From: Mucilaginibacter sp.
Lineage (GTDB): Bacteria > Bacteroidota > Bacteroidia > Sphingobacteriales > Sphingobacteriaceae
Direction: 5' to 3'
DNA: 52,301 nt
NCBI GenBank assembly: GCA_028288285.1
Contig: JAQBNZ010000125.1
Span: 1-52,301 of the forward strand
The notes under the pieces were generated by a model. It did no database searches and had not been told where the DNA came from. It saw nothing but the letters and a program-made list of their open reading frames with translations. Below are positions 41,470 through 49,641 of the stretch, in pieces (positions within the stretch are counted from its first letter, which is position 1; every line of letters starts with the position of its first letter). Position numbers and translations under genes: made by a program.

Positions 41470-42576
41470 ATGAAAGAAGAACAACTTTTAGAAATGATCG
41501 AACGCTATTTAAATGGCGATATGAGCATAGAGGAACGTGCAAAATTTGAGGCTTTGCGCAATAAAGATGCTTCTATTAATGAAAAATTAGCCGAACATAA
41601 AAACTTTACCGGCTTATTAAAGCAATATAGCGAGCGTTTAGATCTGGAGAACAGGCTAAATGCTATACATAATGAAATTGATGTACATACGCTGAAAGAA
41701 GATTTGATGGCGCATCCGTCATTAATTGTTCAGTTATGGCGCAATCACCACTCAAAAATATCAGTTGCTGCATCTATAGCTATATTCGCTATACTTTGCA
41801 CGCTATATTTTACAGGCGATCTGACTAATAAAGACCCTCGCTTTATGGAGTTAAAACGTGAAGTAGGTAAGCTAAAACAATCTACCGAAAACCTTAACCG
41901 TTCTCAGAATAACCTTATACATGATATTAAGTATGATAAAAGATTTACTAATCCCGGTAATTTTAGGGGCACGGGCTTCGCGCTATCATCAAACGGATAT
42001 ATTATTACTAACTATCATGTAGTGAACGGTGCCGATTCTATTTATGTGCAAAATGCCGAAGGCGAATCTTTCCGTACCAAAATAATTTATACCGAGCCGC
42101 AATATGATGTTGCTATTCTGGAGGTAAATGATTCGTCATTTAAAAATCTGGGTACTATACCTTACAGCTTCAAAAAAACTAAAAGTGACTTAGGGGAAGA
42201 TGTGTACACCTTAGGTTATCCTGGTGATGAGATAAAGTTTGGCCCGGGAGCTTTAACAGCAAGCTCGGGTTTCCGTGGCGATACTACAGAATATGAAGTG
42301 TACATCCCGGTTAATCCCGGTAATAGCGGTGGGCCGTTATTGGATGAGAAAGGGAATATTATTGGTGTAATTAATGGTAAGCAAACACAAACATCAGGTG
42401 CAGCTTTCGCGGTTAAATCAAATTATTTATTAAAAGCTATTCAAAATATACCAACAGATTCATTAAGTAAATCTTTCAGCCTGAATACCAAAAATACCCT
42501 TGCAGGCTTAACCCGTCCGCAACAGATCAAAAAAATGCGTAACTACGTATTTATGGTGAAGGTATATAACCAGTAA
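41470..42576 (+). CDS. Anti-sigma-like domain fused to a periplasmic trypsin/HtrA-like protease
   Basis: A 368-aa single-pass membrane protein. Residues 1-95 resemble cytosolic anti-sigma domains of Bacteroidota (LEMIERYLNGDMSIEERAKFE ..., then NEKLAEHKNF). Residues 97-114 form the membrane helix. Residues 120-155 are a coiled-coil linker. Residues 160-345 are a trypsin-like protease with His183 (TNYHVV), Asp213 (YDVAIL) and Ser286 (PGNSGGP), all present, and no PDZ domain visible. It is co-directional with the sigma factor, 17 nt downstream. This suggests that one protein holds the sigma factor and carries its own periplasmic protease. A terminator follows. Confidence 0.82.
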   Translation: MKEEQLLEMIERYLNGDMSIEERAKFEALRNKDASINEKLAEHKNFTGLLKQYSERLDLENRLNAIHNEIDVHTLKEDLMAHPSLIVQLWRNHHSKISVAASIAIFAILCTLYFTGDLTNKDPRFMELKREVGKLKQSTENLNRSQNNLIHDIKYDKRFTNPGNFRGTGFALSSNGYIITNYHVVNGADSIYVQNAEGESFRTKIIYTEPQYDVAILEVNDSSFKNLGTIPYSFKKTKSDLGEDVYTLGYPGDEIKFGPGALTASSGFRGDTTEYEVYIPVNPGNSGGPLLDEKGNIIGVINGKQTQTSGAAFAVKSNYLLKAIQNIPTDSLSKSFSLNTKNTLAGLTRPQQIKKMRNYVFMVKVYNQ

Positions 42577-42596
42577 AAAAATCAACAATTAATATT

Positions 42597-42628
42597 AAAG
42601 AGGCGCAAGAAATTGAGCCTCTTTTTTT
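42597..42628 (+). terminator. Terminator of the sigma/anti-sigma operon
   Basis: AAAGAGGC pairs with GCCTCTTT around a 12-nt loop, followed by a T-run, 20 nt after the stop. Confidence 0.8.
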
Positions 42629-42659
42629 GTTTAACAGCATTGTGCCCAAGCGTGTTGAA

Positions 42660-42714
42660 TGATGTAAGGTGGATTACTCTTGATTCTTGTCTCTAATCTC
42701 TTGATTCTAAATGC
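42660..42714. repeat. Single-arm short-word repeat
   Basis: TTACTCTTGATTCTTGTCTC and CTAATCTCTTGATTCTAA are words of the CTTGATTCTT class found at 8813 and 12538, here without a clear second arm. It fills the gap between the protease terminator and the nuoD stop. Confidence 0.5.
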
Positions 42715-43920
42715 TTACCTATCCACTTCACCCAATACAAAATCAATCGACCCAACAATAGCTATCAGATCGGCAATCATTACGTTTTTTGATATAGCTG
42801 GTAATACAGATAGGTTATTAAAGCTTGGCCCGCGTGCTTTGGCCCGGAAGGGGACCTCTGAGCGGCCGTCAGCTATAAAGTAAAAACCCAGTTCGCCTTT
42901 TGCACCTTCGGCACGCATATAATAGTCTTGTGCTTTTGGTGTTATTTTACGCGGAAGCTTAGCGCGTGGGTCAAATTCAGGTGTGCGTTTTAGCTCTTTT
43001 TGCAGACGGTCAAGGCACTGTTCAATCATCTTTAAAGACTGATCTATTTCATCAACCCTAACCTTGTAACGGTCCCAGCAATCACCTACCGTACCCATTT
43101 CGCCTTTCCCTACCGGGATATCAAAATCAAGTTCAGGGTAAGCCGAATAATTATCAATGCGGCGTAAATCATATTTTAACCCCGAGCCACGTAAAACCGG
43201 GCCTGAGCAGCCATAGTTGATAGCCACATCTAATGGCAGTACACCTACATTAGCGGTACGGCTAATAAAAATCTGGTTATTGGTAAGTAGTTGGTTAAGT
43301 TCAACCATTTTAGGCTTAAAGTAGTCTACAAATTCACGGCAGCGTTCTTCAAAGCCAACCGGCAGGTCATAAAATAAGCCACCTACCCATATATAATTAT
43401 AAAGCATACGCGAGCCTGAGGCCCACTCCAGCATACCCATTATATGCTCACGATCAGTAAAACACCACAGAAAAGGGGTGAAGGCACCAATATCAATGCC
43501 GTAAGTACCAATAGCTATCAGGTGCGATGCAATGCGGTTAAGTTCACACACCAGCACACGAATATATTCAATACGTTTAGGAATATCCTTATCAATGCCA
43601 AGCATACGCTCAACACCCATTACCCACGCATGGCTGTTGTTCATTGATGCGAGGTAATCCATCCTGTCTGTAAAAGGGATAGTTTGCTGGTAGGTAAGTG
43701 ATTCGGCATGTTTTTCAAAACAGCGGTGCAGGTAACCAATATGTGGTATAACCTCTTTTACTATTTCCCCGTCTGTTATCAGCTCCAGCCGCAAAACGCC
43801 ATGTGTAGACGGATGCTGCGGCCCCATGTTTAAAACCATGTCTTCCACAGAAGCATCTGCTATCTTTTTGTTATAGCGATCAAGAGCTTCGTTATATTTT
43901 GAAATTGTTATAGTTGACAT
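42715..43920 (-). CDS. nuoD: NADH-quinone oxidoreductase subunit D
   Basis: The 49-kDa subunit of complex I, which together with NuoB forms the quinone site. The protein has [17 protein letters not shown] at the N-terminus, [13 protein letters not shown] in the quinone pocket, and [15 protein letters not shown] at the C-terminus. From the ATG at 43920 it has 401 aa; an ATG at 43938 lies inside a REP element and is less likely. nuoC is upstream on the same strand, but nuoA, nuoB and nuoE onward are not in the window. Confidence 0.94.
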   Translation of the reverse strand: MSTITISKYNEALDRYNKKIADASVEDMVLNMGPQHPSTHGVLRLELITDGEIVKEVIPHIGYLHRCFEKHAESLTYQQTIPFTDRMDYLASMNNSHAWVMGVERMLGIDKDIPKRIEYIRVLVCELNRIASHLIAIGTYGIDIGAFTPFLWCFTDREHIMGMLEWASGSRMLYNYIWVGGLFYDLPVGFEERCREFVDYFKPKMVELNQLLTNNQIFISRTANVGVLPLDVAINYGCSGPVLRGSGLKYDLRRIDNYSAYPELDFDIPVGKGEMGTVGDCWDRYKVRVDEIDQSLKMIEQCLDRLQKELKRTPEFDPRAKLPRKITPKAQDYYMRAEGAKGELGFYFIADGRSEVPFRAKARGPSFNNLSVLPAISKNVMIADLIAIVGSIDFVLGEVDR

Positions 43921-43933
43921 TTTAAGTTTTACC

Positions 43934-44014
43934 GTCATTGTGAGGTACCAAGCAATCCTCTACATGCTTGTGGCCGACGTTTCTATAGAAGATTGCTTCG
44001 TACCTCGCAATGAC
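43934..44014. repeat. REP-like palindrome, GTCATTGYGAG type
   Basis: Arms GTCATTGTGAGGTACCAAGC (43934-43953) and its counterpart ending GTACCTCGCAATGAC (44000-44014) match with 2 mismatches over 24 nt. The element splits nuoC from nuoD and could form a large hairpin in the transcript. Confidence 0.8.
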
Positions 44015-44046
44015 GCTGTATGTTTATTTAAAATTCTAAATCAATG

Positions 44047-44544
44047 CTAATCTATCTTTATTCCCTTATAGTACTCCGCTGTTTTATAATCTTTTCTTAA
44101 CGGATAACCTTCCCAATCGTCAGGTAATAATATCCTGCGCAAATCAGGGTGACCTTCAAAAAATATTCCTATCAGGTCATAAGCTTCACGCTCATGCCAG
44201 TCTGCAGTGCGGTAAACAGAGGTAACACTTGGGAAAGATGGCAATTCTTCTTCATTCCTGTTGTTTTCCTTACTTACTTTTAAAGTAAGCTGCAAGTGGT
44301 ACGGGATAGACGATAAGTGGTAAACTACCCCAAAGCGACCGGAATCAATACCATAATCTACACCTGTAAGGCATGACAGGAAATCAAAATATGTTTTTGG
44401 ATTATCGCGCAGCTCTAAACAAACCTCAGCAATCCTGTCGGGGTCAATAAGCAGGGCAGGTTGCATACCTGTACGTTCTTCGCCGGTAATTACACTCTCG
44501 CCAAACTTGTTGGTTAGCAATAATTTAATATCATCAAAACTCAT
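44047..44544 (-). CDS. nuoC: NADH-quinone oxidoreductase subunit C
   Basis: The 30-kDa subunit of complex I. The 165-aa protein has a ferredoxin-like start (FDFLSCLTGVDYG in the middle) and the family signature EREAYDLIGIFFEGHPDLRRILLPDDWEGYPLRKDY. Length is normal for a stand-alone NuoC. Its start overlaps the stop of pdxH by 4 nt, and the REP element lies between it and nuoD. Confidence 0.93.
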   Translation of the reverse strand: MSFDDIKLLLTNKFGESVITGEERTGMQPALLIDPDRIAEVCLELRDNPKTYFDFLSCLTGVDYGIDSGRFGVVYHLSSIPYHLQLTLKVSKENNRNEEELPSFPSVTSVYRTADWHEREAYDLIGIFFEGHPDLRRILLPDDWEGYPLRKDYKTAEYYKGIKID

Positions 44545-45188
44545 GGTGCTAAACGAACGATCTTCCAGTTTTTGTTATCAGTTTTCTTATAAACTATTCT
44601 ATCATGCAGTCGGCTCTTGCGACCTTGCCAAAACTCTATCAAGCGTGGCTTTAAAATATAGCCACCCCAAAAAGATGGCTTAGGAACCTCTACGTCTCCA
44701 TACTCTGCTTCCAGTTGCGCTATTTTTTGCTCCAACTGCTCACGGCCTGGAATTTCCTGGCTTTGTGGTGATGCCATAGCACTTATTTGGCTCAGTTTTG
44801 GGCGGGTATGAAAATATTTTTCCGAATAATCCCTGTCCAGTTTTTCAATAGTGCCTTCAATACGTATTTGCCTTTCCATATCGCCCCAAAAAAATATCAG
44901 AGCGCCAAGCGGGTTTTTGCTTATTTCTTTACCCTTACGGCTTAAATAATTGGTGTAAAATTTAAAGCCATCTTCGCTAAAGCCTTTCAATAAAACGATC
45001 CTTGCAGATGGGCGGCCATCATGTGTTGCGGTAGCCAGCGTCATAGCATTAGGCTCGTGTACTTTATAATTTATGGCTTCGTTAAACCATTTATCAAACT
45101 GGCGCATTGGGTTGGTATCAACATCAGTTTCGTTAAGCGAAGCCGCGCTGTAATCCTGTCTTAAATTTTCTATATCTTTTTGGTCCAT
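44541..45188 (-). CDS. pdxH: Pyridoxamine 5'-phosphate oxidase
   Basis: An FMN enzyme that oxidises PNP/PMP to pyridoxal phosphate. The 215-aa protein has RQDYSAASLNE at the start, ATATHDGRPSARIVLLKGF (FMN-binding) and the C-terminal FWQGRKSRLHDRIVY ... WKIVRLAP. Length and motifs are standard. It is translationally coupled to nuoC (ATGA overlap at 44541-44544), an unusual partner. Confidence 0.95.
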   Translation of the reverse strand: MDQKDIENLRQDYSAASLNETDVDTNPMRQFDKWFNEAINYKVHEPNAMTLATATHDGRPSARIVLLKGFSEDGFKFYTNYLSRKGKEISKNPLGALIFFWGDMERQIRIEGTIEKLDRDYSEKYFHTRPKLSQISAMASPQSQEIPGREQLEQKIAQLEAEYGDVEVPKPSFWGGYILKPRLIEFWQGRKSRLHDRIVYKKTDNKNWKIVRLAP

Positions 45189-45193
45189 TATGG

Positions 45194-45201
45194 CAAACTT
45201 A
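45194..45201 (-). promoter_or_regulatory. -7 promoter element upstream of pdxH
   Basis: The reverse strand reads TAAGTTTG, matching TAnnTTTG, 5 nt upstream of the pdxH ATG; the transcript would be nearly leaderless. Confidence 0.45.
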
Positions 45202-45295
45202 CAAATTAATTAAACCGTATATATTGTATATGTTTCATTTTAATGATTAAAGAACATATTTTTACAATTAGTGTTATTAATTAAAATTATAACCT

Positions 45296-45859
45296 ATGCT
45301 TAGTCCTATATCGCCAGCTGCGGGCAGGCTGCTTATTTCAGAACCGTTTATGCCCGATCCTAATTTTAAAAGATCCGTGATCTTGCTTACAGAGTATTCT
45401 GAGGCCGGTGCTATGGGCTTTATATTGAATCACCAAAGCGAATACCTGCTTGGCGACATCCTGTCAGATGTTTCATATTCAGAAATACCTGTTTACATGG
45501 GTGGGCCCGTAGCAGCCAATACCCTCCATTATATACATTGCTGTCCTGAAAAAATTGAAGGTGGTATTGAGATATGGGATGGTATTTTTTGGGGTGGAGA
45601 TTTTGAACAGATAAAGGAGCTGATAAATACTTACCGGCTACAGGAAAACGAAATCAAATTCTTTACTGGTTACTCCGGTTGGACACCAAATCAGCTCGAT
45701 GAAGAGTTACGTGAGGATGCCTGGATTGTTGCCAATAAATTTGAGGCAGCTACCATCTTTAGTAATAATGAGCACAATCTTTGGAGAGAAGTGGTAATAA
45801 GCCTTGGCCAGCGTTATGCCCACATCGCTAACTTTCCAGAGAACCCAATGCTGAATTGA
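45296..45859 (+). CDS. YqgE/AlgH family protein
   Basis: A 187-aa protein of the UPF0301 family: GRLLISEPFMPDPNFKRSVILL at the start, GFILNHQ, VYMGGPVAANTLHYIH, and WTPNQLDEELREDAWI in the C-terminal half. Structures of the family are known but the function is not firmly established; a link to transcription or stress has been suggested. It is divergent from pdxH. Confidence 0.88.
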   Translation: MLSPISPAAGRLLISEPFMPDPNFKRSVILLTEYSEAGAMGFILNHQSEYLLGDILSDVSYSEIPVYMGGPVAANTLHYIHCCPEKIEGGIEIWDGIFWGGDFEQIKELINTYRLQENEIKFFTGYSGWTPNQLDEELREDAWIVANKFEAATIFSNNEHNLWREVVISLGQRYAHIANFPENPMLN

Positions 45860-45871
45860 TAGTGATAGGTC

Positions 45872-46021
45872 AGTCTGAGCTTGTCGAAGACTTTTACACT
45901 AATGGTTCGGCAGGCCCACCATAACACACCCTGTTTTGTCATCCTGAACGCAGTGAAGGATCTGTCAACATGCATAACAGCTATCCTAATCTATAGATGC
46001 TTCGCTATCGTTCAGCATGAC
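45872..46021. repeat. Composite REP-like repeats (GTCAGTCTGAGCTTGTCGAAG and GTCATCCTGAA types)
   Basis: First part: CAGTCTGAGCTTGTCGAAGA (45872-45891), followed by GGTTCGGCAGGCCCACCAT, the two halves of one palindromic type. Second part: GTCATCCTGAACGCAGTGAA (45938-45957) to CGTTCAGCATGAC (46009-46021), a second type. Two different families sit side by side between yqgE and purE. Confidence 0.7.
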
Positions 46022-46050
46022 AAGGACTTTTTTCTAAAGCCGACTTTAAA

Positions 46051-46545
46051 CTATTTCCCTTCCATCTCCGCTGCCGAAGCTTCAACAGTTTGCTTTAATT
46101 TTTCTTTAAAAGCAATGAGGTTGGCCACCAGGTATTCATCTGCGGTAGAAAGTATCTGCGCTGCCAATATTCCTGCGTTTTTGGCCGCATTAAGGGCCAC
46201 AGTTGCTACAGGAATGCCATTAGGCATTTGCAGAATTGACAGGATAGAATCCCATCCATCAATTGAATTGCTTGATTTTACAGGAACACCAATCACCGGT
46301 AAATGAGTTAACGAAGCCACCATTCCGGGTAAATGTGCTGCACCACCGGCACCTGCTATGATAACCTTTATACCACGATCTGCAGCGGCACGTGCGTAGC
46401 TGAACATCCTATCAGGAGTACGGTGGGCCGATACTACTGTTATTTCGTAATCAACACCCAGTTCCTTTAAAACATCCGCGGCATCCTGCATAATGTTAAG
46501 GTCGGATTTGCTGCCCATTATAATAGAAATTTTTGGTTGGCTCAT
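46051..46545 (-). CDS. purE: N5-carboxyaminoimidazole ribonucleotide mutase
   Basis: Purine synthesis: moves the carboxyl group of N5-CAIR to C4 to give CAIR. The 164-aa class I PurE has the phosphate-binding [15 protein letters not shown], the [10 protein letters not shown] motif with the catalytic His, and [14 protein letters not shown]. It works after PurK, which lies upstream on the same strand. The 147-nt gap between them holds a long REP hairpin. Confidence 0.96.
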   Translation of the reverse strand: MSQPKISIIMGSKSDLNIMQDAADVLKELGVDYEITVVSAHRTPDRMFSYARAAADRGIKVIIAGAGGAAHLPGMVASLTHLPVIGVPVKSSNSIDGWDSILSILQMPNGIPVATVALNAAKNAGILAAQILSTADEYLVANLIAFKEKLKQTVEASAAEMEGK

Positions 46546-46577
46546 GGTATATCTGTTTCTCTTTTTAAATCTTTATA

Positions 46578-46685
46578 AAATTATGTCATTGCGAGCGATA
46601 GCGTGGCAATCTCTTCGTATGCAAAGCGATCATGCAGTAGCGACGAGATTGCCACGTCGTTTCATTCCTCGCAATGACATAATTT
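46578..46685. repeat. REP-like palindrome, GTCATTGCGAG type, in the purK-purE gap
   Basis: The outer arms AAATTATGTCATTGC (46578-46592) and GCAATGACATAATTT (46671-46685) are perfectly complementary. Inner arms GGCAATCTC/GAGATTGCC extend the stem. The total span is about 108 nt, between two genes that act in sequence, so it may set differential mRNA stability or attenuation. Confidence 0.82.
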
Positions 46686-46692
46686 GTTATTA

Positions 46693-47832
46693 TTACGCTA
46701 TAACTTTCAATGTTTTCTGCACATATCTCGCCTTCTCTATCGCCTTTTCTCTATCGTTATCTATTATAGTAACATGGCCCATTTTCCTAAATGGTTTGGT
46801 TAAAGCTTTACCGTATAGGTGCACATAAACACCAGGGCATTTTAAAACTTTTTCAATTCCCTGGTAAACGGCTGGGCCTTCGTATCCGGCTTCGCCTAAA
46901 ATATTTATCATGATGGCATTGCTCAGACAGGCGGTATCACCTAAAGGCTGATTAAATATGGCCCTTAAATGCTGTTCAAACTGTGACACCACGTTTCCTT
47001 CAATGCTTTGGTGGCCACTGTTATGCGGGCGCGGGGCAAGCTCGTTAACTAATATTTTGCCATTCTTATCTAAAAACATTTCTACCGCCAGCAGGCCAAC
47101 AATATTCAATGTATCGGCTATTCTTTTGGCAATATTCTCAGCTTCCAGCTGTACTTCAAACGGCAGGGTTGAAGGTGATATTAAAAACTCTACGAGGTTA
47201 GCTTCCGGGTTAAACTCCATTTCCACCATCGGGAAGGTTTTTACCTCGCCATTCTCATTACGGGCAACTATTACACCTATCTCTTTTTCAAAATCAACCC
47301 AGCGCTCAATAAGGCTCGGCTCCGTGAAGGCTCCCTTTAAGTAACTTTCATCAGTCACTTTATAAACGCCTTTGCCATCATACCCATCCCTGCGTAGTTT
47401 TTGAATATATGGAAAGGGTATAGGGCTTTGTTTTAATTGCTGTGCCGATGATATTACCTGAAACTCGGCAGTGGGGATATCGTTCTCTTTAAAGAATTGC
47501 TTTTGCAGGCCTTTATCCTGTATCAGACTGATAATGCGCGATTGCGGATAAACCAATACACCTTCTTTCTCAAGCTGCTCCAATGCATCAACATTAACCT
47601 TCTCTATCTCGATAGTAAGCATGTCAACCTTTTTACCGAAGTTATAAACGGTTTCATAGTCGCTTAATGAGCCTACAATGAACTCGTTACACAAACGGCG
47701 GCATGGTGCCTCGCGGTCAGGGTCAAGCACCTTAATGGTTACGTTATAATTTATTGCCTGTTGTATGAGCATACGGCCCAACTGGCCTCCGCCTAAAATA
47801 CCTAATCTTAAATCGCCGTAGAATGCTTTCAT
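46693..47832 (-). CDS. purK: N5-carboxyaminoimidazole ribonucleotide synthase
   Basis: An ATP-grasp enzyme that carboxylates AIR using bicarbonate and ATP. The 379-aa protein has the N-terminal GILGGGQLGRMLIQQA, the ATP-grasp block LRRDGYDGKGVYKV, and VNELAPRPHNSGHQSIEG near the metal site. It lies upstream of purE on the same strand. The pair covers the two-step microbial route from AIR to CAIR. Confidence 0.96.
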   Translation of the reverse strand: MKAFYGDLRLGILGGGQLGRMLIQQAINYNVTIKVLDPDREAPCRRLCNEFIVGSLSDYETVYNFGKKVDMLTIEIEKVNVDALEQLEKEGVLVYPQSRIISLIQDKGLQKQFFKENDIPTAEFQVISSAQQLKQSPIPFPYIQKLRRDGYDGKGVYKVTDESYLKGAFTEPSLIERWVDFEKEIGVIVARNENGEVKTFPMVEMEFNPEANLVEFLISPSTLPFEVQLEAENIAKRIADTLNIVGLLAVEMFLDKNGKILVNELAPRPHNSGHQSIEGNVVSQFEQHLRAIFNQPLGDTACLSNAIMINILGEAGYEGPAVYQGIEKVLKCPGVYVHLYGKALTKPFRKMGHVTIIDNDREKAIEKARYVQKTLKVIA

Positions 47833-47843
47833 AGTATAAAGGG

Positions 47844-47851
47844 CAAATTTA
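47844..47851 (-). promoter_or_regulatory. -7 promoter element upstream of purK
   Basis: The reverse strand reads TAAATTTG, matching TAnnTTTG, 11 nt upstream of the purK ATG. Confidence 0.5.
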
Positions 47852-48033
47852 GCCTAAATCTTTCAAAAACGGGGCGAACATTTATTTCTTGTTACGATAG
47901 CCAAATCTGTTGTTGAATTAAACAAATTTAATGTTGGTTTAAATGTCACAAATTGAATGGAATAGCCATGAAAATGCAGGAAATTTGCCTGAAACGCCTA
48001 TATTTGCCACTGTTTTTACACATCATAAATTTC

Positions 48034-49491
48034 ATGAAAACCAAAATAGCAGTAGCAAAAGGTGACGGCATAGGCCCCGAGATAATGGCAGCCGTGCTCC
48101 GTATATTTGAAGCAGCCAACGTACAACTCGATTATGAGTATGTAGAAATGGGAAAATCTTATTTCGATGCAGGTCACTCAACAGGGATGACTGCAGCAGC
48201 AAAAGAAACTATTGAGCGCCTTGGCTTGTTATTTAAAGGTCCAATGGAAACGCCTAAAGGTAAAGGTGTAAAAAGTATAAACGTTACTGCCCGCAAAGTA
48301 TGGAACACTTATGCTAACCAGCGCGATTTTCGTTCATTAAACGGTGTTGACACTGTTTTTTCAAAAGCAGGTATCCCTATTAACCTTACTATTGTTCGCG
48401 AAAATATTGAAGACACTTACGGTGGCATTGAGCACTTGCTTACCAATGACGTAGCTGTTGGCCGCCGTATAATTACCCGCCCGGGATCGGCGCAGGTTAT
48501 CCGTTATGCGTTTGAAATGGCCCGTCGTAAAGGTTACACCAAACTGGCTTGCGGACACAAAGCCAATATTATGAAATTAACTGATGGCCTTTTCCTTGAA
48601 ACCTTTCAGGAAATAGCTAAGGAATACCCGGATATTGAATCATCAGACATTATTGTTGATGACCTGTGTATGAAATTGGTTTCGCGCCCTGAAATGTTCC
48701 AGGCTATTGTGTTAACCAACTTACAGGGCGATATTGTATCTGACCTTTGTGCCGGTTTAGTAGGTGGTTTAGGCTTTGCTCCATCAGCAAATATTGGCGA
48801 TAACATATCAATTTTTGAGGCTGTACATGGTACCGCACCTGATATTGCCGGCCGTGGTATAGCAAACCCTACCGCACTGTTATTATCAGGTATATTAATG
48901 CTGCGTTACCTGGGCTTTACTACAGGCGCTGCAACTATAGAAAACGCATTGCTTTACACTTTAGAGCAAGGTATACATACAGGCGATTTTGGCGACAAGA
49001 CAACCCCAGCTGCTAACACAGATGCATTTGCTGATGCCGTTATTGCTAATTTAGGTAAGGTACCCGCAAAAGGTGCTGTTGTTGCCCAGCCGGATATGGA
49101 AGTGAAAGCTAACCATGATCACCCTTTAAAAAATAAATTGACCGTTACCAGTACCAACGTAAAAGAAGAGATGGTAGGGGTGGATGTTTTTGTAGAATCA
49201 AGCAAGCAGCCTAATGAGCTGGCCGAACTGGCACAAAGAAAGCAAACCGATAACTTCCAGTTAGTAATGATATCAAACCGTGGTACACAGGTATGGCCAA
49301 CCGGCTCAATCTTTACAGAACTGGTGAACGAATACCGAATTCGTTTTGAAAAGAAAGAAGGAACCGAGATTACCCAGAAAGAGATATTACTTATAGCAGC
49401 TGATCTGTCTGCCGATTTTAAAGTATGTTCTGTAGAATTCCTGATGAAATTTGGTGGTAAAATTGGTTACACCCTCGCACAGGGACAATAA
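48034..49491 (+). CDS. icd: Isocitrate dehydrogenase, Thermus/Rickettsia-type long form
   Basis: TCA-cycle enzyme making 2-oxoglutarate from isocitrate. From the ATG at 48034 (KTKIAVAKGDGIGPEIM) it has 485 aa; the frame opens further up at 47953, but the extra 27 residues lack conservation. It has RENIEDTYGGIEH, the metal-binding VLTNLQGDIVSDLCAGLVGG, and the coenzyme loop EAVHGTAPDIAGRG. A ~150-residue C-terminal extension resembles the Thermus-type enzyme. NADP use is likely but not read with certainty. Confidence 0.93.
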   Translation: MKTKIAVAKGDGIGPEIMAAVLRIFEAANVQLDYEYVEMGKSYFDAGHSTGMTAAAKETIERLGLLFKGPMETPKGKGVKSINVTARKVWNTYANQRDFRSLNGVDTVFSKAGIPINLTIVRENIEDTYGGIEHLLTNDVAVGRRIITRPGSAQVIRYAFEMARRKGYTKLACGHKANIMKLTDGLFLETFQEIAKEYPDIESSDIIVDDLCMKLVSRPEMFQAIVLTNLQGDIVSDLCAGLVGGLGFAPSANIGDNISIFEAVHGTAPDIAGRGIANPTALLLSGILMLRYLGFTTGAATIENALLYTLEQGIHTGDFGDKTTPAANTDAFADAVIANLGKVPAKGAVVAQPDMEVKANHDHPLKNKLTVTSTNVKEEMVGVDVFVESSKQPNELAELAQRKQTDNFQLVMISNRGTQVWPTGSIFTELVNEYRIRFEKKEGTEITQKEILLIAADLSADFKVCSVEFLMKFGGKIGYTLAQGQ

Positions 49492-49515
49492 TCTCAAAAT
49501 TTAAGTCGAAAGTAA

Positions 49516-49637
49516 ATAAAGAAGGGGGTGTCCGAAAAAGGTCGGACACCCCCTTCTTTATACGGGTACCTGGTGGGGAAATTTTCGTACAGCCGATTTT
49601 CAGGCGGTCAATTTTCTTTTTCGGACACCCTCTTTAT
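49516..49637. mobile_element. MITE-like element with terminal inverted repeats
   Basis: GGGTGTCCGAAAAAG (49526-49540) and CTTTTTCGGACACCC (49616-49630) are perfect 15-nt inverted ends. Both are also flanked by ATAAAGA / TCTTTAT (49516-49522, 49631-49637). The left end overlaps a perfect 18-bp hairpin (49518-49535 with 49542-49559) that likely terminates icd. No transposase is present. It could be a MITE or an IS remnant between the two convergent genes icd and smc. Confidence 0.55.
49518..49559. terminator. Strong hairpin terminator of icd
   Basis: A perfect 18-bp stem around a 6-nt loop (AAAAGG), 26 nt after the icd stop; the arms are rich in G and C. No long T-run follows on the forward strand, so it is a strong hairpin but not a textbook terminator. 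Confidence 0.65.
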
Positions 49638-49641
49638 AATT

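Noticed and set aside
46493..46828. 111-aa forward frame across purE start, REP element and purK end
   Set aside because: It is antisense to purE and purK and is held open by the REP palindrome; it has no conserved features.
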